A stretch of 32,946 nucleotides of DNA from the NCBI GenBank assembly GCA_017504655.1, contig JAFVQT010000002.1:1-32946 (forward strand). The letters run 5' to 3'. Positions 23,079 through 31,000 of the stretch are shown here, one piece after another. Within the stretch, counting starts at the first letter, position 1; every line of letters starts with the position of its first letter. Source of the stretch: Clostridia bacterium. Lineage in GTDB: Bacteria > Bacillota > Clostridia > Christensenellales > Borkfalkiaceae. The position numbers and the translations under genes were made by a program. The notes beneath the pieces were generated by a model. That model was not told the DNA's origin. It worked only from the letters and a program-made list of their open reading frames with translations, and did no database searches.

Positions 23079-24617
23079 TTAATATCTTGGGGCAACGCCG
23101 GTATATTTTTGAATAATTCTGCAAGCAGTTTTTATTCCGTCAACCGAAGCGCTCATAATTCCGCCCGCATAACCGCACCCCTCACCTGCAGGATACACGT
23201 TAGATGCAGTAGGCGACGTGCCGTCCTCTCCTCTCAGTATTCTGACCGGGCTGGAGGACCTCGTTTCAACGCCCGTTAAAACACCGTCTGCCGACGAAAA
23301 GCACTTGAGCCGTTTTCCCATATCGTATATGCCTATTTTAAGACTGTCAGAAATAAATTTTGGAAGTATTTTATTAAGGTCGAAAGACTCATATCCCACG
23401 CTATAGGTCGGTTTTACCCTATTAAACGGTGAAACAACCTCTGCATTGCAAAAATCCTTAAAGGTTTGTACCGGAGCATTATAATTGCTACCCACACTGC
23501 TAAATGCCAGCCTTTCCAGGTCGCGCTGAAGCTCAACTCCTCCTAAAATTCCCTCTTTAAAATCGTCCGGGTACACCTCGCACAAAACGGCGCTGTTAGA
23601 GTTTTCGCCGTCGCGGAGATAATTGCTCATTCCGTTAGTTACCACTCCCCCATCCTCTGAGGCGGAAGGAACGACAAAGCCACCCGGGCACATACAGAAG
23701 GTAAATACACCTCGCCCTGCTTTTTTACTGGAAAGAGAATAATCTGCCGACGGTAACACTCTTGCAAATTTTTCACCGTACTGACAAACGTTTACGTCGT
23801 GGCGAAGATGCTCTATTCTGACGCCCATCGCAAACGCTTTTCTCTCCATAGCAAAATTTTTTTCCCTGAGCTTGTAAAATGTATCTCTCGCGCTGTGTCC
23901 TATTGCAATCACAACGTCGTCTACCTCTACGTTTTCCCCGTTGACTCTTAGGGCAACCGCTCTTCCGCCGGAAAGCACCACGTCCTCTACCTTTGAATTA
24001 AACCTGATCTCTCCGCCAAGTCTGACAATCTCTCTTCTCATTGCCGAAACGACTCTCGGAAGATTGTCACTGCCTATGTGAGGCTTAGCCAAATATTCAA
24101 TATCCGCGGGCGCGCCAAAGCTTACGAAATCCTTTAAAACTGTTTTTATGTACGGGCTTGAAACACCGGTATTTAACTTGCCGTCAGAAAACGTTCCCGC
24201 TCCGCCTTCACCAAACTGAACGTTTGAATTTTCGTCCAAAACACGCTCGTTAATCAGCTTATTGACAGACTTCTGTCTTTCTTCAACGCTTTTACCCCGT
24301 TCAAACACTATCGGCTTAAGCCCTGCTCTTGCAAGATAAAGCGCGCAGAAAATACCGCAAGGTCCAAAGCCTATTATACCTATTTTTTTAGGCTTGTCGG
24401 CAACCGGCAAAACAAGCTTTATATCCTCTGCAGGGCTATCGGAAATCTCTACCGAATACACGAATTTTATATCGCTTTTATCCCTTGCATCAAGAGATTT
24501 TTTAAGCACCCTATAGCTTTTTACCGAATGCTTTTTTAACCCACTCCTTTTAAGAGCAGCGGCAAACACCTCTTCCTCGCTTTTACCTACGGGAAGCTTA
24601 ATATTATCTATTTTCAT
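23079..24617 (-). CDS. COG2509-type FAD-dependent dehydrogenase
   Basis: The 512-aa flavoprotein belongs to the uncharacterised COG2509 group. After an extra N-terminal domain of about 70 residues, the FAD-binding GFGPCG sits at 83-88. The segments GEGGAGTFSDGKLNTG and GCGYAGGIMSASVDG are typical of this group. Its electron donor and acceptor are unknown. The ATG overlaps the end of the HI0933-type gene by 14 bases, so the two flavoproteins are translationally linked. The gene is intact and ends before a terminator. Confidence 0.9.
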   Translation of the reverse strand: MKIDNIKLPVGKSEEEVFAAALKRSGLKKHSVKSYRVLKKSLDARDKSDIKFVYSVEISDSPAEDIKLVLPVADKPKKIGIIGFGPCGIFCALYLARAGLKPIVFERGKSVEERQKSVNKLINERVLDENSNVQFGEGGAGTFSDGKLNTGVSSPYIKTVLKDFVSFGAPADIEYLAKPHIGSDNLPRVVSAMRREIVRLGGEIRFNSKVEDVVLSGGRAVALRVNGENVEVDDVVIAIGHSARDTFYKLREKNFAMERKAFAMGVRIEHLRHDVNVCQYGEKFARVLPSADYSLSSKKAGRGVFTFCMCPGGFVVPSASEDGGVVTNGMSNYLRDGENSNSAVLCEVYPDDFKEGILGGVELQRDLERLAFSSVGSNYNAPVQTFKDFCNAEVVSPFNRVKPTYSVGYESFDLNKILPKFISDSLKIGIYDMGKRLKCFSSADGVLTGVETRSSSPVRILRGEDGTSPTASNVYPAGEGCGYAGGIMSASVDGIKTACRIIQKYTGVAPRY

Positions 24618-25818
24618 TTTTCAGCACCCCGTCACACGCCAAAGACGCGCTTGAATAAGCCCATTGCAAATTGTAGCCACCGCAATCGCCGTCTACGTCA
24701 AGCATCTCGCCTACGATATAAATACCCTTGTGTTTTTTGCTCTCCATAGTCGTTGGATCAACCTCGCTAAACGGAATACCGCCCTTAGTAACCTGAGCAT
24801 AGTCAAACCCAAGCGTGCCTACGACGTCTAAGCTGAAATTTTTAACTGCGTGAGCTATCACTTTCGCTCCACGCGAGTCGGCGTTTACTTGACCGCATGT
24901 TTTCATAACAGCCTTTCCTATCAGCTTGTTTATCACACCGGTCAAAGCGTCATCGACGCCCAGATACGGCGTGCTTTTGAATTTTTCTCTTAAAAACTCT
25001 TCTACCTCTACCTCCGACTTATCGGGTAAAAATGAGAGTACGATTTTACATTTTTTATTTTGAGGAATATAAGCCGAAAGATAAAAAATTGCATTTCCGC
25101 TTACTCCGTAATCGGTAAATAGCACGTCGCCCGAAAAGCTTTTAACCGTTTCTCCGTCGACGCATAGGGATGCGATCGCTTGACTTTTCAAGCCCTTTAG
25201 ACCTCTTATTTTTGAAATGTCTGTTTTAACTTGAACCAGAGAGGGATACACCGGCGTTAGCCCGTGCCCCAAATTCTGTAAAAGTGAATATGCCGTACCG
25301 TCCGTACCGTATTGCTTACCTGCTTTGCCTCCGCAAGCAAAAATCACTTGCTCAGCTAAAAAATTCTCTCCGCCTGCAGTAATTTTATAAAGATTACCGC
25401 TTGACGTAACAGCCTCAACCCTGCAGCCAACCTTAACAACAGTTTTAAGATAATCCAGCTTAAGCCTTAGCATATCAAGCACGGAATTTGCCTGAAAGGA
25501 TGACGGATAAATTCTTCCGTCCTCCACCGAAGAGTCTACACCAAGACCCTTAAAGTAGTTAATAATCGACTTATTGCCATACTTTTTAATAGCAAATCCT
25601 ACGTCTGCGCCTTTTATGGAGTGGTACTTTTCGGTTGACATTTCACTGTTTGAAATGTTGCCCCGTCCGTTGCCGGTAGCAAGAATTTTTTTGCCTACCC
25701 TATCGTTTTTTTCCAAAACCAAAACACTGCTTCCGCCAAATACCGAAGCCAGCTTTTCTGCGGAAATGAGCCCTGAAAAGCCTCCGCCTATTATTGCCAC
25801 TTTAAAAACGTTTGACAT
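24604..25818 (-). CDS. HI0933/YhiN-type NAD(P)/FAD-dependent oxidoreductase
   Basis: The 404-aa flavoprotein has the dinucleotide fold GGGFSG at residues 11-16, the family hallmark LATGNGRGNISN, GRIYPSSFQA, a second nucleotide motif VIFACGG, and a C-terminal GYNLQWAYSSA. Family members (HI0933, YhiN; an aminoacetone oxidase has been described) lack a well-defined role in most bacteria. It is first in a two-gene unit, has an AGAGGT site, and is preceded by an extended -10 promoter divergent from the DUF1508 gene. Confidence 0.9.
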   Translation of the reverse strand: MSNVFKVAIIGGGFSGLISAEKLASVFGGSSVLVLEKNDRVGKKILATGNGRGNISNSEMSTEKYHSIKGADVGFAIKKYGNKSIINYFKGLGVDSSVEDGRIYPSSFQANSVLDMLRLKLDYLKTVVKVGCRVEAVTSSGNLYKITAGGENFLAEQVIFACGGKAGKQYGTDGTAYSLLQNLGHGLTPVYPSLVQVKTDISKIRGLKGLKSQAIASLCVDGETVKSFSGDVLFTDYGVSGNAIFYLSAYIPQNKKCKIVLSFLPDKSEVEVEEFLREKFKSTPYLGVDDALTGVINKLIGKAVMKTCGQVNADSRGAKVIAHAVKNFSLDVVGTLGFDYAQVTKGGIPFSEVDPTTMESKKHKGIYIVGEMLDVDGDCGGYNLQWAYSSASLACDGVLKNENR

Positions 25819-25874
25819 AATTACCTCTGTTAGCTAAGCACTGCGTATCGCCTTGATTTTCAACGCCTGAATTA

Positions 25875-25902
25875 ATTGTATCACAATTTAGCAAAAAAGC
25901 AA
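25875..25902 (-). promoter_or_regulatory. promoter of the two-flavoprotein unit
   Basis: TACAAT (25875-25880) with a TGA extension and a TTGCTT -35 (25897-25902) at 16-base spacing lie on the minus strand. They are back to back with the plus-strand promoter at 25943. Confidence 0.62.
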
Positions 25903-25942
25903 ATTAAATTTGACAAATAACACGCATAATTACCGTTTTCGG

Positions 25943-25971
25943 TTGACTTTGTACTGTTTTTATTATAAAAT
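25943..25971 (+). promoter_or_regulatory. promoter of the DUF1508 membrane protein gene
   Basis: TTGACT (25943-25948) and TAAAAT (25966-25971) are 17 bases apart. A perfect TATAAT at 25975-25980 is too far from the -35 to be its partner. The start codon lies about 35 bases downstream. Confidence 0.7.
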
Positions 25972-26005
25972 TATTATAATAAACTTGAGTTACGGAGGTC
26001 TTACC

Positions 26006-28081
26006 ATGCGTTTACTGAATTTATTAGCTAATCAGACAGGTGGTGACTTTTTAAATGATATTATCGGCTTTTTAGAATCACATCTCGGCTCTAAATTGAT
26101 GGCTTGGGTAACGGTAGGCATTATAATCGCACTCGCTTTTGCCCTTGTAATCTGTACGCTTATTGCAATTTTCAGCCCATCTAAACGCAAACTTAAAAAG
26201 CTTAAGAAAACCCTTAAGGTTCAAGAGGAATACGACCTTACGCGCCAGCGCATATTTGAGCTTTCGGAGGAAATAGGCACCGTAAGCTTAGAGATGAGAA
26301 TAATCAAAAAACAATGTGAAGATGACGTATTTAACTTGAGTGAACTTGAAAAAAGCGCGTTTCATCAGGATATTCTCTACATAGAAAACGTAAAACATCA
26401 GATGGGCGATATCGCCGAAAAGCAAGCTATCTTAAACGAGGTTTTAAAAGAGCATCAAAAGGGTCTTATGACTGCCGTTAAAAAGGAGAAGGCTGAAAGC
26501 GCTAAGCTTTTGATGAACGAGCTTGCAATTGAGCAAAGAAAATACCACAACGAAATCTATTGGAAAAACGTAGATATTGAAAAGAGAAAGGCACAGCTTC
26601 TTTTAGACATAGAAAATTTGAATTTTGCATGTAATGAAAAGCAAAAGGAGCTTTCCAACAAATTGCATCTTCTTGAAAATGAAAAGGCCCATCTTGAGGC
26701 AAAGCTTGCAAAGATGGATAAAAAGGGCAGACACAAGCTCACGCTTGCAGATGCGCGCGCGATGACTGACGAATTTGCAAAGCGTAAAAGACTTGCAGAC
26801 AAGCTCATTGAGGATCAAGCCTTAGAAGAGCTTAAAATTGCCAAAGCCGAATATGAGGAGGCTTACAGACAACGTGTTTTAGCAGAAAAAAACAAAAACC
26901 TTGCCGTAGAAAACGTTAAGGCAATGCAAAAGGATTTATCAAAAACCAAGTCAAACAGGCCTGTAAAATATACTCAGCTTACTGAGGCATCTGCAGTCGT
27001 TTCAGGTGACAAGCCCGACGACGTAAATATTATTATCGCAGATATAAACAGCGAAGCTGTTTTTACTCCCGTAATCGTTGAGGAAGCCTTGGTAACAGAC
27101 GATACTCAGCATTCATACGAGGAGCCTACTCTTGAAGTTGTTGACATTGCAGACATTCCCGAAGAGGACGTGGTCTTCATCTTGGCAGAGTTGGACTTCC
27201 CTGCTGACGAGGATGAAGAGGATATCAAATTGGACGAGGCTGCTGTCAGCGAGGACCTAACCGACGGAAGCAGTGCTGTTTTACTTGAAAAAGCGCAGGA
27301 GCCGGATTGCGAGCCAATAATAGAAATTAAAGTCGAGAGCGACACCTCTAATGACAAACCACTCGGCGAGCAAAAGAAAAAATCTTTCTTGGATAAGGAG
27401 GAAGAAGTTTCCGAGCCCGAAAAAAAATCTTTCTTGGATAAAGCAGAGCTGAAAACCGAAAATTTAAGCTTCACCGAAGAAACATCAACGGATAGTGACG
27501 AGCAAAAAACAGGTTCAGCCCTCAGTCAAACGGATTTAGCAAAAGCTGAGGACGTGGTTAGTCCAAAACAAAGTGCGGAAATAATTGAAAAAGCACGCAC
27601 CTATCCCGCATATAAAGATTACAACGACGGAATACCCGCAACACCGCTCCATAAGAAAACAAAGTTTTCCAAGCCTGTTACAAAGCTTGTTAAAAAGGCA
27701 AAGTCTACGGACGAAGCACCGTCTTTCAGTATCAATTTGCAACAGACGGAGCAAAGGGTTGCCTACTGCGGAAAATGGAAAATTGAAGAGGACAACGGCA
27801 AATTTTATGCAAAGCTGTTTGCTTCAAACGGAGGACTGCTCCTTACCACACCGCACTACACCGCTGTAAACGGAGTTAAAGCTTGCATTGAAAACGTTAA
27901 AGAAAGCCTTATGGCAGACAACGTTACTATTACTACCGATAAAGAAGGAAAGTTCTTCTTTAAGGTACTTTCTACCTCAAAAAGAACTATTCTTCAAAGC
28001 TCAAAGCACACCTCTAAATACCAATGTGAAAAGTCATTGGCATCTGCAAAAAGATTTGCAAAAACTGCAGTTACCGTGTAA
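26006..28081 (+). CDS. membrane-anchored coiled-coil protein with tandem DUF1508 domains
   Basis: I start at the ATG at 26006, which has GGAGG seven bases upstream; an earlier in-frame ATG at 25910 precedes the promoter. The 691-aa product has one membrane helix (about residues 32-56), and a basic stretch after it suggests a cytoplasmic body. A long charged coiled coil (about 58-315) and an acidic, low-complexity linker (about 325-560) follow. The linker holds two exact KKSFLDK repeats 15 residues apart. Two DUF1508 (YegP-like) units end the chain (about 589-636 and 639-688): GKWKIEEDNGKFYAKLFASN and its partner. Free DUF1508 proteins are small tandem repeats of unknown role. This architecture suggests a cell-envelope or division-associated scaffold, but nothing shows the function directly. 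Confidence 0.8.
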   Translation: MRLLNLLANQTGGDFLNDIIGFLESHLGSKLMAWVTVGIIIALAFALVICTLIAIFSPSKRKLKKLKKTLKVQEEYDLTRQRIFELSEEIGTVSLEMRIIKKQCEDDVFNLSELEKSAFHQDILYIENVKHQMGDIAEKQAILNEVLKEHQKGLMTAVKKEKAESAKLLMNELAIEQRKYHNEIYWKNVDIEKRKAQLLLDIENLNFACNEKQKELSNKLHLLENEKAHLEAKLAKMDKKGRHKLTLADARAMTDEFAKRKRLADKLIEDQALEELKIAKAEYEEAYRQRVLAEKNKNLAVENVKAMQKDLSKTKSNRPVKYTQLTEASAVVSGDKPDDVNIIIADINSEAVFTPVIVEEALVTDDTQHSYEEPTLEVVDIADIPEEDVVFILAELDFPADEDEEDIKLDEAAVSEDLTDGSSAVLLEKAQEPDCEPIIEIKVESDTSNDKPLGEQKKKSFLDKEEEVSEPEKKSFLDKAELKTENLSFTEETSTDSDEQKTGSALSQTDLAKAEDVVSPKQSAEIIEKARTYPAYKDYNDGIPATPLHKKTKFSKPVTKLVKKAKSTDEAPSFSINLQQTEQRVAYCGKWKIEEDNGKFYAKLFASNGGLLLTTPHYTAVNGVKACIENVKESLMADNVTITTDKEGKFFFKVLSTSKRTILQSSKHTSKYQCEKSLASAKRFAKTAVTV

Positions 28082-28087
28082 ACATTT

Positions 28088-28116
28088 GAGGAATTGAGTA
28101 TTCAATTCCTCTTTTT
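28088..28116 (+). terminator. terminator after the DUF1508 gene
   Basis: A perfect 10-bp stem (28088-28097 with 28102-28111) has a GTAT loop and a TTTTT tail. It lies 6 bases past the stop and 32 bases before the acyltransferase gene, for which no clear separate promoter is seen. Confidence 0.88.
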
Positions 28117-28148
28117 ATATTAAAAGCCACAAGACTAAGGGAGGATTT

Positions 28149-29444
28149 ATGGCAACCAAAGAAAAATTGACAATCGACCAAAAGCTTAAGCAAAAGCAGA
28201 TAAAAAAACCGCCTTACGTTATATACAACGTTCTGGGCAGAATTTGGAAAATGCTGTTCTTTAAAAAATACGGCATGCACGTCACCTATAAAGACGACGT
28301 CCGCAAGGAAAAACGTCCGCATATCATGATAAGCAACCATACCTCACGTATGGATTACATCTTTACGGGTACGCCCATTTTACCAAACACCTACAATTTC
28401 GTTGCGGGCTATAACGAGTTTTTCCGCTCGCACTTAAAGGGAGTCTTCTCACTTTTGCAAATTATCCCAAAAAAGAATTTTACACCCGACTTCTACACAA
28501 TAAAAGAGGTTTCGAGAATCATTAAAAACGGCGGTAACGTTGCAATATACCCCGAGGGCATGAACTCGATTTCGGGCGCCAACCAACCCGTAGCAATAGG
28601 CACAGGTAAGTTTTTAAAGCACTTTAAGGTACCCGTTTACTACTCTTATATTCAAGGCGGTCACCTCACCTGCCCCAAATACACCTTAGACGAAAAACCG
28701 GGAAGAGTTGACGTTACCATAGGTAAAATGTTTGAGGTAGAGGACCTTGAAAGGCTTTCCGCAGAACAAATTGAGGATATTTTAAACGATAAGCTTTATC
28801 AAGACGATTATAAGTGGAATAAAATTCATAAATACAAATACAAAACAAACGGCAAGGCAGCAGATGGCTTACACACCCTTTTGTTCTGGTGCCCTAAGTG
28901 CGGCAAACAGCTTACCATGACAAGTGAGGGCAACGTTATAAAATGCACATCTTGCGGAAACGGCGCGACGGTAGACGAAACGTACGCTATGACACCGCTA
29001 AACAGCGACTGCGTAATACCCGAAACACAAACAACCTGGTTTAATATGCAACGTGACGTTATTAAAAAAGAGGTTTCAGATCCCAACTTCTCTTATACTA
29101 TTGACGTCAAGCTGGGCGAATTGCCCGACTATGAGCCGTTAAAGGACCAAAAAACCTCTGAAATTGTCGGCGAAGGTAAGCTTACAGTAGACCTTAGCGG
29201 TATGACCTACGACGGCACGAGAAACGGAGAGCATTATACCTTCCACTTAAATTCAAGCGAAGTTCCAACAATGGGCATGTGCACGGATATCTCAAGGTTT
29301 TACACCTTTGTAAACGGCAAATTTACAGAATTTTACCCAACCACACCCTGCACAGAAAAATTCTTCTTGTCGGTTGAAGAAGTACACAGAGCAAACGGCG
29401 GAAAGTGGCAGGATTTTAAATTTAACAAGGAAAACAAACAGTAA
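28149..29444 (+). CDS. PlsC-like acyltransferase fused to a zinc ribbon
   Basis: The 431-aa protein has an N-terminal 1-acyl-glycerol-3-phosphate acyltransferase-like domain. The HxxxxD motif is His64 to Asp69 (NHTSRMD), and the acyl-acceptor motif is YPEGMNS (134-140) in place of the usual FPEGTRS. It probably transfers an acyl chain to a glycerolipid at the inner membrane face. A zinc ribbon follows (Cys248, Cys251, Cys266, Cys269; CPKCG and CTSCG), then a beta-rich domain of about 150 residues that I do not recognise. Ordinary PlsC proteins end near residue 240. GGGAGG precedes the ATG. truA lies 42 bases downstream. Confidence 0.82.
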   Translation: MATKEKLTIDQKLKQKQIKKPPYVIYNVLGRIWKMLFFKKYGMHVTYKDDVRKEKRPHIMISNHTSRMDYIFTGTPILPNTYNFVAGYNEFFRSHLKGVFSLLQIIPKKNFTPDFYTIKEVSRIIKNGGNVAIYPEGMNSISGANQPVAIGTGKFLKHFKVPVYYSYIQGGHLTCPKYTLDEKPGRVDVTIGKMFEVEDLERLSAEQIEDILNDKLYQDDYKWNKIHKYKYKTNGKAADGLHTLLFWCPKCGKQLTMTSEGNVIKCTSCGNGATVDETYAMTPLNSDCVIPETQTTWFNMQRDVIKKEVSDPNFSYTIDVKLGELPDYEPLKDQKTSEIVGEGKLTVDLSGMTYDGTRNGEHYTFHLNSSEVPTMGMCTDISRFYTFVNGKFTEFYPTTPCTEKFFLSVEEVHRANGGKWQDFKFNKENKQ

Positions 29445-29486
29445 AACCCACGTATAAGTCGATTTTCGGTCATTTAGGTGCTTTAT

Positions 29487-30233
29487 ATGAGAAAATTTTT
29501 AGTTGAAATTCAATATAACGGCAAAAGCTACTCCGGATTTCAAAACGTATCAAACGGCGTAACTGTCGAGAGTAAATTATTAGGCGCAATAGAAAAGGTA
29601 TTTGAACAAAAAACTAAAATGGTAGGATGTAGCCGTACTGATGCAGGCGTTTCTGCAGAGAGCTATTTCTTTGATTTTGCAGTGGACACCAAGCTTCCTG
29701 TCGGTAGAGTTCCGTTTAAACTCAACAGATACCTTCCAAAAGATATTCAGGCTATTGGCGTAAGGGAGGTTGAGCTTGGCTTTAACGCAAGGCATAACGC
29801 AATAAGCAAGACATACGAGTACTCCTTTTACCTTTCAGAACATTTGCTTCCTCTTATTAACTCCAAAAGCTATAGGCTTACCCCAAGCATCGACATCAAT
29901 GCAATGCAAATGGCGTGCGACTTGATTATAGGCAAGCACAATTTTATTGCTTTTAAAACTCCCGACAAAAACGACCTTTCGACAGTAAGAACGGTATTTA
30001 GCGCAAAAATTATCAGCGAGGAAAAACGCCTGACTTTTAGAATTTGCGGTGACGGATTTTTATATAATATGGTTCGAATTTTAGCAGGCACGCTTGTTCA
30101 AATTGGCGAGGGAAAAATGTCACTTAATGAGCTCGAGCTACTACTTAGCGGTAATAAGCTAAGAGGTGATAACCCTGCACTTACCTTACCGCCAAACGCA
30201 CTGCTGCTAAAATCGGTACAATATAAGCAATAA
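29487..30233 (+). CDS. truA: tRNA pseudouridine(38-40) synthase
   Basis: The 248-aa enzyme converts uridines 38-40 in the anticodon arm of many tRNAs to pseudouridine. The catalytic Asp52 is in SRTDAGVSA (usually GRTDAGVHA). Also present are FNARHNAISKTYEY and the FLYNMVRILAGTLVQIG block. I start at the ATG at 29487 with AGGTG six bases upstream; an in-frame GTG three codons earlier coincides with that ribosome site. It follows the acyltransferase gene and ends before a strong terminator. Confidence 0.96.
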   Translation: MRKFLVEIQYNGKSYSGFQNVSNGVTVESKLLGAIEKVFEQKTKMVGCSRTDAGVSAESYFFDFAVDTKLPVGRVPFKLNRYLPKDIQAIGVREVELGFNARHNAISKTYEYSFYLSEHLLPLINSKSYRLTPSIDINAMQMACDLIIGKHNFIAFKTPDKNDLSTVRTVFSAKIISEEKRLTFRICGDGFLYNMVRILAGTLVQIGEGKMSLNELELLLSGNKLRGDNPALTLPPNALLLKSVQYKQ

Positions 30234-30245
30234 AGCTTTAAGTAT

Positions 30246-30280
30246 AAGCGCACCCATCTGCTCAGCAGTTGGGTGCGCTT
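30246..30280 (+). terminator. terminator of truA
   Basis: An 11-bp perfect outer stem (AAGCGCACCCA with TGGGTGCGCTT) and a 5-bp inner stem form one long hairpin starting 12 bases after truA. The stem's own TT and the next bases give a CTTTATTA tail. Confidence 0.88.
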
Positions 30281-30298
30281 TATTATAGTTTGTTAAAT

Positions 30299-30328
30299 AA
30301 AAAACTGTCAAACAAACCGGTTTAACAG
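30299..30328 (-). terminator. terminator of the tilS-kinase unit
   Basis: On the minus strand a 9-bp stem (CTGTTAAAC with GTTTGACAG, one G-U) is followed by TTTTTTATTT. It is the core of a larger 52-base inverted repeat at 30291-30342 between two convergent genes. Confidence 0.75.
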
Positions 30329-30363
30329 CTTTTTATTTAACATATCACTCTATAAGTTGATTA

Positions 30364-30939
30364 TCAATCACTTTTTATAAATTTGAGAAGTCTTGCAAAA
30401 TGCTCGTCCGCCTCTTCGTCATTAGAGTTTTTATGTATAAACAATTCTCCTTTATCTAAATCGGGAGGATTAAAGTTTACGTCTTTAATATACTCGTCCC
30501 AATGCTCTATTTTCCATTTATCTCTGTCAGAATTTCTTTTAAGCATACGGAATTTGCACAGCTCGGGCGTTGCGGATATCCAAATTACAAGTAGCTTCGC
30601 GCCAACCTTTGAAAGGCGAGATTTAAAACCTTCTATAAACCCTTTGTCCCTCACCTCTTTTCTGAACGGTGCGTTGATAATTACAGTTTCGGCATATCTT
30701 ATAGCTTCCATACCGAGGTCTATTATAACGTCGTACTCGTAATCGCGAATGTGCTTTTGAAAAAACTCCGAGCTACGGTTATAAGGCTCACCCGCAACCT
30801 TAAATATCTGCTTTGAAAGAGGAATCAAGGTGTCCTTATCAAGGTATACTGAATTTTCAAGTTCGGTTGCAAGCCGTTTTGCAAGCCTCGTCTTTCCGCA
30901 TGCCGGAGGTGAAGTTATAAGTATAAAATGTTTTGACAT
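30364..30939 (-). CDS. P-loop ATPase/kinase (AAA_33-like)
   Basis: The 191-aa protein has an N-terminal Walker A (residues 10-18, SPPACGKTR) and the layout of small nucleotide- or metabolite-kinase-like P-loop proteins. The segments DKDTLIPLSKQIFKVAGEPYNRSS and NSDRDKWKIEHWDEY are characteristic of an uncharacterised clostridial group. The substrate is unknown. I start at the ATG at 30939 because AAGGAG lies 7 bases upstream; an open frame runs 16 codons further without a ribosome site. It follows tilS by 61 bases and probably shares its promoter. Confidence 0.8.
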   Translation of the reverse strand: MSKHFILITSPPACGKTRLAKRLATELENSVYLDKDTLIPLSKQIFKVAGEPYNRSSEFFQKHIRDYEYDVIIDLGMEAIRYAETVIINAPFRKEVRDKGFIEGFKSRLSKVGAKLLVIWISATPELCKFRMLKRNSDRDKWKIEHWDEYIKDVNFNPPDLDKGELFIHKNSNDEEADEHFARLLKFIKSD

Positions 30940-31000
30940 ACTTTTCTCCTTTTCAAAAATTCTATCACTTTTGCTAATACTACGCAAGGGTTTTGCAAGG

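Noticed and set aside
25910..26005. Longer N-terminus of the DUF1508 protein from the ATG at 25910
   Set aside because: It would start before the predicted promoter, lacks a ribosome site, and the ATG at 26006 has a strong GGAGG.
26557..26808. Open frames on the minus strand inside the DUF1508 gene
   Set aside because: They are antisense to a coiled-coil coding region, have no ribosome sites, and are serine- and phenylalanine-rich as expected from reading such a region backwards.
27377..27441. Repeat array or CRISPR-like element in the DUF1508 gene
   Set aside because: There are only two copies of a 20-base unit, in frame, encoding KKSFLDK twice; it is a protein-level duplication.
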